Source: Paenibacillus_E oryzisoli_A (GTDB lineage Bacteria; Bacillota; Bacilli; Paenibacillales; NBRC-103111). From it: a DNA stretch of 64,000 nt. Every line of letters starts with the position of its first letter. Positions within the stretch are counted from its first letter, which is position 1. Positions 16,165-25,268 of this stretch are shown here, piece by piece. The translations under genes were made by a program, and so were the position numbers. The notes under the pieces are model-generated. The model made no database searches. It was not told where the DNA came from and worked only from the letters and a program-made list of their open reading frames with translations. The stretch is from positions 1-64,000 of the forward strand of contig NZ_JBCMUN010000018.1 of the NCBI RefSeq assembly GCF_050467285.1, given 5' to 3'.

Positions 16165-18162
16165 CTAAGCTTCGGCCTTCAATTCCATAACTGCGTCACG
16201 CAGCTCCGCCGCACGCTCGAACTGCAAGTTCTTCGCCGCTTCTTTCATCTCGGCTTCCAAGCGTTCGATCAGCGAAGCGCGGTCCTTCTTCGACATCTTC
16301 GCACCTTTGGCATCGGCGAGGTAATCCGCCTTCTGCTCGGCGACCTTCGTCGCCTCGATCACATCGCGAATCTTCTTCGCGATCGTCTGCGGCGTAATGC
16401 CCAGCCTTTCGTTGTGGGCTTCCTGAATCTCCCGGCGGCGGCGCGTCTCGGTAATCGCTTTGTCCATCGACTCCGTGATATGGTCGCCGTACATGATGAC
16501 CTTGCCATCGGCATTCCGCGCCGCACGGCCCATCGTTTGAATCAGCGAGCGCTCTGAGCGCAGGAACCCTTCTTTGTCGGCGTCGAGAATCGCCACGAGC
16601 GACACCTCCGGCAAGTCAAGACCTTCCCGGAGCAAGTTGATCCCCACCAGTACGTGGAACGTACCAAGGCGCAGATCCCGCAATATCTGCATCCGTTCAA
16701 ACGTCTTGATGTCGGAATGCAGGTACTTCACTTTAATGCCAATGTCTTTAAAATAATCCGTCAAATCCTCCGACATCTTCTTCGTCAGCGTCGTCACGAG
16801 CACGCGCTCATCCTTGCTGACACGGTCCTGAATCTCGGCGATCAGATCGTCGATCTGACCTTTGGTCGGACGTACTTCAACAATTGGATCGAGCAGCCCC
16901 GTCGGACGGATGATCTGCTGAATCATATCCGGACAATGCTCAAGCTCGTAAGGCCCCGGCGTCGCCGAAATATATAAAAGCTGACTCGTTTTTTCTTCAA
17001 ACTCCTCAAAACGGAGCGGTCGGTTATCCAGCGCAGAAGGCAGCCGGAAGCCATGCTCCACCAACACTTCTTTCCGCGCTTTGTCACCGTTGAACATGGC
17101 GCGAATCTGCGGCAGCGTCACGTGTGACTCGTCGACCATGACCAACATATCGTCCGGGAAGTAATCCATCAGCGTATAAGGCGTCGCGCCCCGCTCCCGG
17201 AACGTCAGCGGCCCTGAGTAGTTCTCGATACCGGAACAAAAGCCCATCTCCGTCATCATTTCCATATCATAGCGCGTGCGCTGCTCCAGCCGCTGCGCTT
17301 CCAACAGCTTACCCTGCTCTTTGAGTTCGGCAAGCCGCTCTTCCAACTCCCGCTCGATGTTCACAAGCGCCCGTTTCATCGTATCTTCCGCCGTCACGAA
17401 GTGAGACGCCGGGAAAATCGCAACGTGATCGCGCTGGCCGATAATCTCGCCGGTGAGCACGTCGATCTCCGTGATGCGCTCGATCTCGTCGCCGAACAAC
17501 TCCACTCGAATCGCCCGTTCGCTGTGCGAAGCCGGGAAAATCTCCACGACGTCACCGCGCACGCGGAACGTCCCGCGCACAAAGTTCAAATCGTTCCGCT
17601 GATACTGAATGTCCACCAAGCGGTGCAAAATCTCGTTACGCGACTTCTCCATCCCCACGCGAAGAGACAGCAGCAGCTTCCCGTACTCCATCGGAGAACC
17701 CAAGCCGTAAATGCACGACACGCTGGCTACGACGATGACGTCGCGGCGTTCGAACAGCGAGCTGGTCGCCGAGTGGCGAAGCTTATCAATTTCTTCATTA
17801 ACGCTGGAATCTTTCTCGATGTACGTATCGGATGAGGCAATGTAAGCTTCCGGTTGGTAGTAGTCATAGTAACTGACGAAGTAGGAGACGGCATTGTGAG
17901 GAAAAAACTCTTTAAACTCGCTGCACAATTGCGCAGCCAATGTCTTGTTATGGGCAATAATCAGCGTCGGACGGTTCAGCCTGGCAATGACTTGCGCCGC
18001 TGTAAAGGTCTTCCCCGTTCCGGTCGCGCCCAGCAAAGTCTGATGCCGATTGCCGGCCTCGATACTGCGGACGATCGCTTCGATCGCCTGCGGCTGGTCG
18101 CCCTGCGGGGAAAATTCCGACACCAGCTCGAACTTCTTGGAGCTCAAAATCAAGTCGCTCAT
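16165..18162 (-). CDS. uvrB: excinuclease ABC subunit B
   Basis: UvrB is the damage-verification helicase of nucleotide excision repair. Visible features of the 665-residue protein are Walker A GATGTGKT (about residues 45-52), the beta-hairpin region YYDYYQPEAYI, the helicase motif DESH, motif VI-like QTMGRAARN and a C-terminal UVR domain (about 625-660). It is the first gene of the uvrB-uvrA operon and follows a promoter with a LexA-like box, so SOS induction is expected. Confidence 0.98.
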   Translation of the reverse strand: MSDLILSSKKFELVSEFSPQGDQPQAIEAIVRSIEAGNRHQTLLGATGTGKTFTAAQVIARLNRPTLIIAHNKTLAAQLCSEFKEFFPHNAVSYFVSYYDYYQPEAYIASSDTYIEKDSSVNEEIDKLRHSATSSLFERRDVIVVASVSCIYGLGSPMEYGKLLLSLRVGMEKSRNEILHRLVDIQYQRNDLNFVRGTFRVRGDVVEIFPASHSERAIRVELFGDEIERITEIDVLTGEIIGQRDHVAIFPASHFVTAEDTMKRALVNIERELEERLAELKEQGKLLEAQRLEQRTRYDMEMMTEMGFCSGIENYSGPLTFRERGATPYTLMDYFPDDMLVMVDESHVTLPQIRAMFNGDKARKEVLVEHGFRLPSALDNRPLRFEEFEEKTSQLLYISATPGPYELEHCPDMIQQIIRPTGLLDPIVEVRPTKGQIDDLIAEIQDRVSKDERVLVTTLTKKMSEDLTDYFKDIGIKVKYLHSDIKTFERMQILRDLRLGTFHVLVGINLLREGLDLPEVSLVAILDADKEGFLRSERSLIQTMGRAARNADGKVIMYGDHITESMDKAITETRRRREIQEAHNERLGITPQTIAKKIRDVIEATKVAEQKADYLADAKGAKMSKKDRASLIERLEAEMKEAAKNLQFERAAELRDAVMELKAEA

Positions 18163-18208
18163 CTGTTATCACCTACATTTTTCGAGATAAATCGAGACTT
18201 TTATCCTA

Positions 18209-18236
18209 TAAACTTTCATGTAGCACTTTCCGATAT
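18209..18236 (+). promoter_or_regulatory. sigma-D-like promoter candidate for motP-motS
   Basis: TAAA (18209-18212), 16 bp, then TCCGATAT (18229-18236) matches the sigma-D pattern TAAA-N15-GCCGATAT with one base change. It lies about 195 bp before the motP ATG. The same TCCGATAT octamer occurs before flaG. Confidence 0.35.
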
Positions 18237-18291
18237 AGTTGTCTATGGTACATTCGCCCACATCTATGAGGATTCGACATAATCCCACATA

Positions 18292-18305
18292 GGAATGTTT
18301 GTTCT
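18292..18305 (-). promoter_or_regulatory. LexA/DinR box of uvrBA
   Basis: On the minus strand AGAACAAACATTCC matches the Bacillus SOS box CGAAC-RNRY-GTTYC at 12 of 14 positions. It lies immediately downstream of the -10 box, over the expected transcription start. Confidence 0.65.
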
Positions 18306-18314
18306 CGTTTTCTT

Positions 18315-18343
18315 ATTATACTCTTTTTGAATCCGGGATGCAA
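18315..18343 (-). promoter_or_regulatory. sigma-A promoter of uvrBA
   Basis: On the minus strand the -35 TTGCAT (18343-18338) and perfect -10 TATAAT (18320-18315) are 17 bp apart. The leader to the uvrB ATG is about 145 nt. Confidence 0.7.
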
Positions 18344-18433
18344 ACGGCTTAGGTTGTTTCTGCCTGTCTCGCGGCACCTTTTTTATGCGTGAGTGCTCCC
18401 TATCTTTTTAGTTAAATTAGGAGTGGTACAGTC

Positions 18434-19228
18434 ATGGATTTGACAACGGTATTAGGGTTGGTTTTGGGTCTGGCAGGTTTAGTAGGCGGGTATATGTGGG
18501 ATGGCGGCCATCTGGCTTCCTTGGTGATTCCAAGCGCCATGCTCATCGTTTTCGGCGGAACGTTCGGCGCGGTTGCCGTTTCTTTCCCAGGCTCTATTCT
18601 CAAAAATATTCCCAAAGCGCTCGGCATCGCCTTTCGCAGCGTCAAACGCGATCCCGGGGCGACCATCGATGAAATCGTTGACATGGCCTCCGTCGCCCGC
18701 CGCGAAGGGGTTCTCGCCTTGGAACAGCGCGCGCAGGAGCATGAAAATCCTTTCCTCAAAGACGGCCTGCTGATGGTCGTTGACGGCACAGATCCGGAGC
18801 TTACCCGACAAATTCTGGAGCTCGAAATGGACGCCATTGAACATCAAGTGACGAACATGTCCAAAATTTTCGAAGCAGGCGGCGGCTACGCGCCGACGAT
18901 GGGAATCATCGGTACGGTTATGGGCCTCATTCACGTACTCGGCAATCTCGAAGACCCGTCTTCCCTCGGGCCTGCGATCGCGGTTGCTTTTACCGCCACC
19001 CTCTACGGGGTCATGAGCGCGAACCTGATCTACCTGCCGATTGCGAATAAAATCAAAATCCGCGGCAAAGAAATGGTCAGCGAAATGGAATTGATGCTTG
19101 AAGGCATTCTCGCGCTGCAGGCCGGTGAGAATCCGCAGTTGATCAAGAAAAAACTGACGTCCTTCCTCCACGATAAATCCGCCAAGAAAGGGCCAGAGGA
19201 GGTCGAGGACAATGGCGAGGCGAGCTAA
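18434..19228 (+). CDS. motP: flagellar motor stator protein, MotA/MotP family
   Basis: The 264-residue integral membrane protein has the MotA family layout: two N-terminal membrane helices (about residues 3-20 and 28-50), a cytoplasmic loop, and the helix pair starting GYAPTMGIIGTVMGLIHVL (about 155-210). It forms the ion channel and torque stator of the flagellum with the MotB-type partner encoded immediately downstream (17-bp overlap). The pair resembles Bacillus MotP-MotS more than MotA-MotB, which would suggest sodium coupling. This is inference from MotS-like residues in the partner. Confidence 0.85.
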   Translation: MDLTTVLGLVLGLAGLVGGYMWDGGHLASLVIPSAMLIVFGGTFGAVAVSFPGSILKNIPKALGIAFRSVKRDPGATIDEIVDMASVARREGVLALEQRAQEHENPFLKDGLLMVVDGTDPELTRQILELEMDAIEHQVTNMSKIFEAGGGYAPTMGIIGTVMGLIHVLGNLEDPSSLGPAIAVAFTATLYGVMSANLIYLPIANKIKIRGKEMVSEMELMLEGILALQAGENPQLIKKKLTSFLHDKSAKKGPEEVEDNGEAS

Positions 19229-20033
19229 AAAGCACGAAGAACACGTGAACCATGAGCGCTGGCTCATTACATACGCGGACTTGATTACACTGCTGCTCGT
19301 TTTTTTCATCATCATGTACGCCATGAGTAAAGTCGATGTTCAGAAGTATTCCGTTTTGGCCCAAGCCTTAAACCTCCAGTTCCAGAAAGCCGACTCGATC
19401 CTGGATCGAGGGCACGGCATTTCCGGCCAAATGACACCGAAGCAGGGTGACGCGGACAGCAAGGACAAAGATTTTAATCAGCAAAATCAAGATGTGAAGA
19501 AGGAAGAGAACAGCCAGACCAAGCCGGAAGAGAACGAAAAAGAGAAGCGCGAGAAAGAGCTGCAGGACCTGCTCAAACAGGTACAAACCTATATCCAGGA
19601 CCAAAATCTGGAACAGCAGGTCTCTGCAACCGACACAGAACGCGGCGTCGCGATTACGTTGAACGATCTGTTCCTGTTCGATCTCGGCAAAGCCGATCTC
19701 AAGGCGCCGTCCTTACCGATTCTGCAAAAACTGGCCTCACTCTTTCCGACATTGAACGGTAAAGTCAGCATCGAAGGCCACACCGACGATCTCCCGTTGG
19801 CACCTGGGGCTCAGTTCCAAGATAACTGGGGACTTTCCTTCGCTCGCTCCCTTTCCGTGCTTCGCTATTTTAGTGACACAGCCCATCTTGATGATAAAAA
19901 ATTCGTCGCGACGGCTTACGCGGATACGATGCCCAAAGTGCCGAACACCAGCGAAGAGAATCGCAGCAAAAACCGGCGCGTGGAAATCATTATTCTACGG
20001 GAGGATATCGCTCCGACTACGCCGAAATCATAA
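19212..20033 (+). CDS. motS: flagellar motor stator protein, MotB/MotS family
   Basis: The 273-residue protein has a single N-terminal membrane helix with the essential ion-binding aspartate (YADLITLLLVFF, Asp23). A charged linker (about residues 75-125, rich in K, E and Q) follows, then a C-terminal OmpA-like peptidoglycan-binding domain (GHTDDLP, NRRVEI). It anchors the stator to the cell wall. The helix sequence LVFFIIMYAMS is closer to MotS than to MotB as I recall them. The ATG lies inside motP, so the two are translationally coupled. Terminator follows at 20040. Confidence 0.85.
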   Translation: MARRAKKHEEHVNHERWLITYADLITLLLVFFIIMYAMSKVDVQKYSVLAQALNLQFQKADSILDRGHGISGQMTPKQGDADSKDKDFNQQNQDVKKEENSQTKPEENEKEKREKELQDLLKQVQTYIQDQNLEQQVSATDTERGVAITLNDLFLFDLGKADLKAPSLPILQKLASLFPTLNGKVSIEGHTDDLPLAPGAQFQDNWGLSFARSLSVLRYFSDTAHLDDKKFVATAYADTMPKVPNTSEENRSKNRRVEIIILREDIAPTTPKS

Positions 20034-20039
20034 AAACGA

Positions 20040-20090
20040 AAAACCGCCCCAAAGCCGGCGAACATGGCAATGGGGCGGTTTTCTTTTTTC
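20040..20090. terminator. bidirectional terminator between motS and minJ
   Basis: The stem AAAACCGCCCC (20040-20050) with GGGGCGGTTTT (20072-20082) is followed by a T-rich run on the plus strand and a T run on the minus strand. It serves the convergent motPS and minJ genes. Confidence 0.9.
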
Positions 20091-20095
20091 AAATG

Positions 20096-21379
20096 CTACA
20101 TCGACTTCGTCGAATCATTGGTCAATACACCGGTCAGCTTGCCGCGCAAATAGGAAAACAAATGCATCGGCCGCTGCTCCATGAAGTACCGGACCTCCTG
20201 GTCCGGCGCGAGCAAAATGCCAAGCTGGTGATGCTCGCCGGCGTAAATCGCCCGCTTCAGGAAACGCACCTCGCCCTGCTCATTCAGCACCTCGAGCCGG
20301 CAGTACGCGGAGTTGAGGCTCATCGCCGTGTGCAGATCCGTACGGTGCCGGATGCGGTGGCCGTTCACTTTATGAATGATTTCACCGACCTGAATGCCCA
20401 GCTCCTCGGCCGGACTGCCCGGCACGACGGCAAGCACCATCAGGCCGTTCATCGCATGCATATAGCGCGGAATCTGCTTGTCTTCCGACCACGCGTTATA
20501 GTAGAGCAGCCCTTCGTGCAGCCCAATCGCAAGCAGAGCGCCAACCAGCATCAGCGGCGACCAGAAATGCGCGGCGATCGCTGCGCCGAGCAACACGAGG
20601 CCGTACACATACAGCAGGTTCCCGCTGAACTTGGCCTGCTTCCGCGGCAGCTTGGAGATCGTCAGCTCCGTGAAGCCGATCATCGCCGGGAACGCGAGCA
20701 GCGTCCAGCCCATACCGAGCTCCGGCGCAAACAGCGTTGGCCACGGCAGCGCAGCCGTACTGCCTCCTGCGAAGGGCACGAGCAGGAACAGCGGCACCGG
20801 CCAGAAGCCTTGCAGCTGCTGGCCGCCGATCATTTGCCCGCGCTTGCCTTCCAGGAACAGCGGACTGACCATCCGCGCACCCTGCGTGGAGACGAGCAGC
20901 CCTTCCAGGAGGTGCAGCGCGGCCACGATGACAAGCAGCGACGGAATGTCAGCGCCTGCCACGGTTGCTGCGAGCGCGTACGACTGCTGCAGGCTGTCCG
21001 CATTCGGCAGCCAGCTCAGCACCGCCTGCGCGATGCCGAGGATGCCGACGGCGTACGCCAGGCAGAGGAACCGGATGCGGAAGAGCATCAGCACGATGGT
21101 GATGCCCCACAGCAGCAGCACCGCGTCCGCTTGCAGGCTGACCCCGACAAAAGCAAGCAACAGGGAAGCGCAGATACCGCCAACCCAGCCCCAGAGCACG
21201 ACCCGCCACGTCTCACTCAGCAAGGAGTGCAGACGGGTATGAAACAGCTTGCGCTCCAATTGAATTTGTTTCCGGTAGTGAAGCACAATGAACACGATGC
21301 CTATATAGTAAAAAGGATTGATGAGCAGCTGTCCCAAGGCATGCAGCCCGCGGTCCAGCAAAGGATTCCACACGTCCAT
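20096..21379 (-). CDS. minJ: MinJ-like polytopic membrane protein with C-terminal PDZ domain
   Basis: This 427-residue protein has about eight hydrophobic segments in the first 290 residues, then a PDZ domain (about 300-380, VVPGSPAEELGIQVGEIIHKVNG). Bacillus MinJ bridges DivIVA and MinD to restrict division to midcell. Gene order ftsE-ftsX-(hydrolase)-ctpB-minJ matches that of Bacillus, which supports the name. ATG at 21379 with AAGGAG nine bases upstream is preferred over an upstream GTG. A hairpin with seven T residues separates it from ctpB, so expression may be partly independent. Confidence 0.75.
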   Translation of the reverse strand: MDVWNPLLDRGLHALGQLLINPFYYIGIVFIVLHYRKQIQLERKLFHTRLHSLLSETWRVVLWGWVGGICASLLLAFVGVSLQADAVLLLWGITIVLMLFRIRFLCLAYAVGILGIAQAVLSWLPNADSLQQSYALAATVAGADIPSLLVIVAALHLLEGLLVSTQGARMVSPLFLEGKRGQMIGGQQLQGFWPVPLFLLVPFAGGSTAALPWPTLFAPELGMGWTLLAFPAMIGFTELTISKLPRKQAKFSGNLLYVYGLVLLGAAIAAHFWSPLMLVGALLAIGLHEGLLYYNAWSEDKQIPRYMHAMNGLMVLAVVPGSPAEELGIQVGEIIHKVNGHRIRHRTDLHTAMSLNSAYCRLEVLNEQGEVRFLKRAIYAGEHHQLGILLAPDQEVRYFMEQRPMHLFSYLRGKLTGVLTNDSTKSM

Positions 21380-21401
21380 CGAATCAGGCTCCTTACGCAC
21401 A

Positions 21402-21437
21402 AAAAAATAGGAAGGCCGCTACCGCAGCCTCCCTATC
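21402..21437 (-). terminator. terminator between ctpB and minJ
   Basis: An imperfect hairpin (ATAGG-AGGC arm pairing with GGCC-TTCCTAT) is followed on the minus strand by seven consecutive T residues. It lies between the ctpB stop and the minJ ribosome site. Confidence 0.65.
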
Positions 21438-21499
21438 TATTTCGACCGCCAGCGCTCATTTCCTGCTGCGCCGACGCATTTTCCATCAACCTACCAACA

Positions 21500-22978
21500 T
21501 TATTTCCCGATCTGCTTCTGCACTTGCGCAACCGCCGCTTTGAGCTGCGCGTCGTTCTTCGGATCGCGAATCTGCACCAGAATCGCCTTCTCGATCTTCG
21601 CCGCTGTATCCGGGTCAACTTCGCCGGTCATCGGCAGCTCGTTCGTGCGTTGGAACGCCTTCACGGCCGTTGCCGTTTTGTCGCTGAAATATCCGTCCGT
21701 CCGCTCGGTATTGAAGCCGAGCCCCGTCAGCATCAGCTGCAGATTTTTCACATCGTCGCTCGCCATATCCTGCTTGAGCACATCCTTCTTCGCCAGCGGA
21801 GCCGCTTTGAAGTAGGCCGGTTGATCGACCGCGATGTCAGGGGTGATGCCTTTTTTGTGAATCCAGTTGCCGTTCGGCGTCAGCCATTTGTACACGGTCA
21901 TCTTAATGTTGCTGCCGTCGCCCATTTCCTTCTCGAACGTCACCTGCACCGTGCCTTTGCCGTAAGACGTTTCGCCGACGATTTTGCTGCCAACCGCTTC
22001 CTGGAACGCGCCTGCCAGAATCTCGGAAGCACTCGCGCTTCCTTTGTTGATCAACACTGTGACAGGGTAATCCTTCCCTTTGCCCGTTGAAGGCGTCGGT
22101 TCGCGCTTGCCATCGCGGTTCTCCACCTGCACGATCGGCGTGCCGCTCTTCACGAACGGATTCACAATGTCGACGACGACATTGAGCAGGCCGCCCGGGT
22201 CGTTTCTCACGTCGATGACCAGGCCTTTCATGCCTTTGGATTCAAGGTTTTTCAGCTCTTCCGCGAAACGCACAGCCGTATTGGAAGAGAATTGACGGAT
22301 TTCGATTTTCCCGATTTGATCCGGGAGCATCTCGGCATACACCGTCTCCACGTCGATGTTATCGCGTACGACAATAACCTGCACCGGATCACCCGCGCCT
22401 TGACGGAGCAGATCCAGCTTCGCCTGCGTGCCTTTCGGCCCGCGGATTTTCATCACCGCTTGATTCAACGTCAATCCGTCCAGCTTCTCGCCGTTGACCG
22501 AGACGATGACGTCCTTCGCTTGAAGGCCCGCTTTCTCGGCGGGAGAGCCTTTGATTGGAGAGACGATAACAAACTTGCCTTCCTCTATCGACACCTCGGC
22601 ACCGATGCCTTGGAACGAAGAGGAGATGCTTTCATCGAACTGCTTCGCTTCCTTTTGATCCATATAGACGGTAAAAGGATCCTCCAGCGACTCCAGCATG
22701 CCGTTAATCGCGCCGTTGACGAGCTCATCATGATCAGGCTGCTTTAAATATTTGCTCTCAATTAATTGAAACGTCGTGGAAATCTTGCTCAAATCCTTGC
22801 TCGTCAGCCCGGAACTCGAGGAGGCCGCTGAGGCCGTCCCGCCTGTCGCCTGCTCTTTCCGCCCCCAACTAAACGAGGGATCTGCAATCGTCAGTGTAAC
22901 TATGCTGCTTGCAAACATCGCCAACAAAACAAAGACAATAACCGTTCGACCTTTAAATTGCAAAGTGCGATACACCAC
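21500..22978 (-). CDS. ctpB: C-terminal processing protease, S41 family, with PDZ and peptidoglycan-binding domains
   Basis: CtpB-type serine proteases are secreted or membrane-anchored and cleave regulatory proteins in the envelope. The product of about 492 residues has an N-terminal membrane anchor, a PDZ domain (about residues 105-175), the S41 core with the Ser in GSASASEILAG and Lys in SYGKGTVQ, and a C-terminal peptidoglycan-binding domain (about 410-470). The GTG at 22978 has GAGG five bases upstream. The longer TTG-initiated frame lacks a usable site. It lies between the M23 hydrolase and minJ genes. Confidence 0.9.
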   Translation of the reverse strand: MVYRTLQFKGRTVIVFVLLAMFASSIVTLTIADPSFSWGRKEQATGGTASAASSSSGLTSKDLSKISTTFQLIESKYLKQPDHDELVNGAINGMLESLEDPFTVYMDQKEAKQFDESISSSFQGIGAEVSIEEGKFVIVSPIKGSPAEKAGLQAKDVIVSVNGEKLDGLTLNQAVMKIRGPKGTQAKLDLLRQGAGDPVQVIVVRDNIDVETVYAEMLPDQIGKIEIRQFSSNTAVRFAEELKNLESKGMKGLVIDVRNDPGGLLNVVVDIVNPFVKSGTPIVQVENRDGKREPTPSTGKGKDYPVTVLINKGSASASEILAGAFQEAVGSKIVGETSYGKGTVQVTFEKEMGDGSNIKMTVYKWLTPNGNWIHKKGITPDIAVDQPAYFKAAPLAKKDVLKQDMASDDVKNLQLMLTGLGFNTERTDGYFSDKTATAVKAFQRTNELPMTGEVDPDTAAKIEKAILVQIRDPKNDAQLKAAVAQVQKQIGK

Positions 22979-23054
22979 CTTATCCTCTATCCCAAATGAG
23001 CTCGCCTGTACTGTAGTATATGACAAGCCTTTCCATTTTTATAACCGGTTTGTC

Positions 23055-24248
23055 CTAGCGCAGGTACGGTTTGGGATCGACAGGCACTTCATTCTTCCGG
23101 ACTTCAAAATGCAAATGGTTGCCGGTCGCTTGACCCGTTGAGCCGACGCCAGCAATCTTCTGACCGCGTTTGACAACGTCCCCGACTTTGACATAGATGC
23201 CGTCATTCATGATGTGGCCGTACAAGGTCCACATGCCGCCTCCGTGATCGACGATCACGCAGTTGCCGTATCCGTTCATCCACGACGCATAAATGACAGA
23301 GCCATTCTCGGCCGCGAGGATCGGTGTTGCTTTCGGTGCGCCCAAATCGATGCCTTTGTGGTTCTCAGGCTTGCCCGTCACCGGATTGATGCGGAAAATA
23401 AAATCCGACGTAAGCGGCGCCTGCACCGAAAGTGGATAGCCGAGTTTCCCGCCGGCATACGTGAATGGCGATTTCGTGTTCATCGCTTGACGCTTCTGTT
23501 CTTGAAGCTGCGATTCCTTCTTTGCCAGTGCCGTGATCTGCTGGTCGCTTTCCTCGGAAATCTCCTCAAGCGCCTTCTCTTGCTTCGAAAGGGACGCGAT
23601 TTTTACTTCTTTCGCCTTCTCCTTCGCTTTCAAATCCTCACGAAGCGTTTCTGCGTCCGCATAGAGCCCTTGTACCTTCACAAGCTGATCTTCCGTCTCG
23701 GCCTTTTTCTGAGCGACTGTCGCTTTATCCTTCTTATTCGATTCTAGAATCTCTTTATCTTGACTCACGATCGATTTAAGAGCTTCCACCCGATTCAAAA
23801 AATCAGAAAAACTAGTCGCGCTCAGCAGCACGTCCATATAGGAAACGAAGCCGTTCGTATACAGAAGACGGACACGGGATTTCAGCATCGCATCGCGGCT
23901 TTCCACGCGCGCTTCCGCGTCATCCAGCTCCTTCGCGTTCTTCTCCAGCTCGTCCGACACTTGATCGATCTGCTCGTTCAGCTGCGTCAGCTTTTGGCTG
24001 GCCTCGTTCACTTGCGCGACAAGTTCATTCATGTCCTTCGTCGTCTGCTCTTTCTCGTTCTGAACTTTCGTAATCTGATTCTGCGCGTCGTTCTGCTTCT
24101 GCTGCATTTCTGCCTTCTGCTTCTTCAGCTGATTCAGTTGCTGGTCGATCTTCTCCGTTGCTGAAGCCGCGTAGCTCGCCGCAGGCGGGACTGTTACTGC
24201 CATGGCAATGCCGAGCGACAAGGCGGCAGGTATCAACTTTTTCTTCAA
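23055..24248 (-). CDS. secreted M23 endopeptidase with coiled coil, FtsEX-linked murein hydrolase
   Basis: The product of about 397 residues has a signal peptide (KKKLIPAALSLGIAMAVTVP, cleavage near ASYAAS), a long coiled coil (about 30-255, rich in Q, K and E) and a C-terminal M23 LytM domain. HKGIDLG, YGH and HLHFEV supply all metal and catalytic histidines, so it should be an active peptidase, unlike degenerate EnvC. The coiled coil plus its position after ftsX suggests it is the hydrolase gated by FtsEX, the role of CwlO in Bacillus. TTG at 24248 with GGGAGG eight bases upstream is the best start. Confidence 0.85.
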   Translation of the reverse strand: MKKKLIPAALSLGIAMAVTVPPAASYAASATEKIDQQLNQLKKQKAEMQQKQNDAQNQITKVQNEKEQTTKDMNELVAQVNEASQKLTQLNEQIDQVSDELEKNAKELDDAEARVESRDAMLKSRVRLLYTNGFVSYMDVLLSATSFSDFLNRVEALKSIVSQDKEILESNKKDKATVAQKKAETEDQLVKVQGLYADAETLREDLKAKEKAKEVKIASLSKQEKALEEISEESDQQITALAKKESQLQEQKRQAMNTKSPFTYAGGKLGYPLSVQAPLTSDFIFRINPVTGKPENHKGIDLGAPKATPILAAENGSVIYASWMNGYGNCVIVDHGGGMWTLYGHIMNDGIYVKVGDVVKRGQKIAGVGSTGQATGNHLHFEVRKNEVPVDPKPYLR

Positions 24249-24350
24249 GCAAGTAGCCTCCCATTCTAGAGCTAGTTCAAGCATGTAAGCTTAATCTAGC
24301 ATTTCGCATGCTATGAATCTTTGAAAATGAAGTGACGTGAAAAGCCTCCG

Positions 24351-25268
24351 CTACACGCGAAGGAACTTGCGCACAGAAATCAGGGAACCCCAGACGCCAA
24401 TCACGATGCCCAAACCAAGCAATAGCACGAGCAGTGTAGGCGCAATATCTTCAAAAGGCGTTAGCTTAATCATCAGCAGATTCAGGTTGAGCGAGCTCGT
24501 GTTAAGCAGCTTCCAGTATCCGGCCAGAATAATCGCCGTAGGCACGAAAGAGCCAACAAAGCCAAGGAGCGCGCCTTCAATGAAGAACGGCCAGCGAATG
24601 AAAGAATTCGTCGCGCCCACGAGCTTCATAATGGAAATTTCACGCTGTCTCGCCAGGATCGTAATCTTGATCGTATTGGCAATCAGGAACACCGCGGTAA
24701 AAGAGAGCAGCAATACGATGCCGATCCCGATCCAGCGAACCACTTTCGTCACTTTGAACAGCGTTTCGACCGTTCCTTTGCCGTAGTTCACTTTGTAGAT
24801 GGGCTTCGGATCCAGGCCGGTGTTGAGCGCCGAAATCTGATTAGCGGCGGCCGCGACATTGCGCGGATCGTCGACTTCGACCGTAAACGCATCATTCAGT
24901 GGATTGTTGTCGCCTTCAAAACCGTCAAGCAGCGACTTGCCGCTCTCGCCGAGCTTCTCACGCAAATACACTAGTCCTTCTTCCTTGGACACGAACTTAA
25001 TCGATTTGACTTCCGGAATGGCCTCAATCTTAGTCTGCAATGCCGTGATTTGATCCTGAGGCGTGTTAACCTCCAGATATACGTTGATCTCAACTTGCTT
25101 CTCAATTTGACCGGCAATATCGTTCACGTTCAGCGTAATCAGAACGAAAATACCCAAAATAAACAGTGAGATGGCAATCGAGGAGATCGAAGCGAACGTC
25201 ATCCAACCGTTCCGGATGACATTGCGGGTACCCTCCCGTAAATGCCGCGCTACTGTACTAATCTTCAT
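24351..25268 (-). CDS. ftsX: cell division protein FtsX
   Basis: The 305-residue membrane protein has an N-terminal helix (about residues 22-45), an extracellular domain (about 50-170) and three C-terminal helices, the FtsX/MacB permease layout. It couples ATP hydrolysis by FtsE to activation of a wall hydrolase outside the cell, here probably the M23 protein encoded next. The ATG at 25268 overlaps the end of ftsE by 11 bp. An upstream ATG in the same frame lies inside ftsE and is not needed. Confidence 0.93.
   Translation of the reverse strand: MKISTVARHLREGTRNVIRNGWMTFASISSIAISLFILGIFVLITLNVNDIAGQIEKQVEINVYLEVNTPQDQITALQTKIEAIPEVKSIKFVSKEEGLVYLREKLGESGKSLLDGFEGDNNPLNDAFTVEVDDPRNVAAAANQISALNTGLDPKPIYKVNYGKGTVETLFKVTKVVRWIGIGIVLLLSFTAVFLIANTIKITILARQREISIMKLVGATNSFIRWPFFIEGALLGFVGSFVPTAIILAGYWKLLNTSSLNLNLLMIKLTPFEDIAPTLLVLLLGLGIVIGVWGSLISVRKFLRV

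Noticed and set aside
20093..22090. 665-codon open frame on the plus strand
   Set aside because: It lies entirely antisense to minJ and ctpB, which have clear motifs. Its composition (rich in Arg, His and Gln) is typical of the mirror frame of GC-rich genes.
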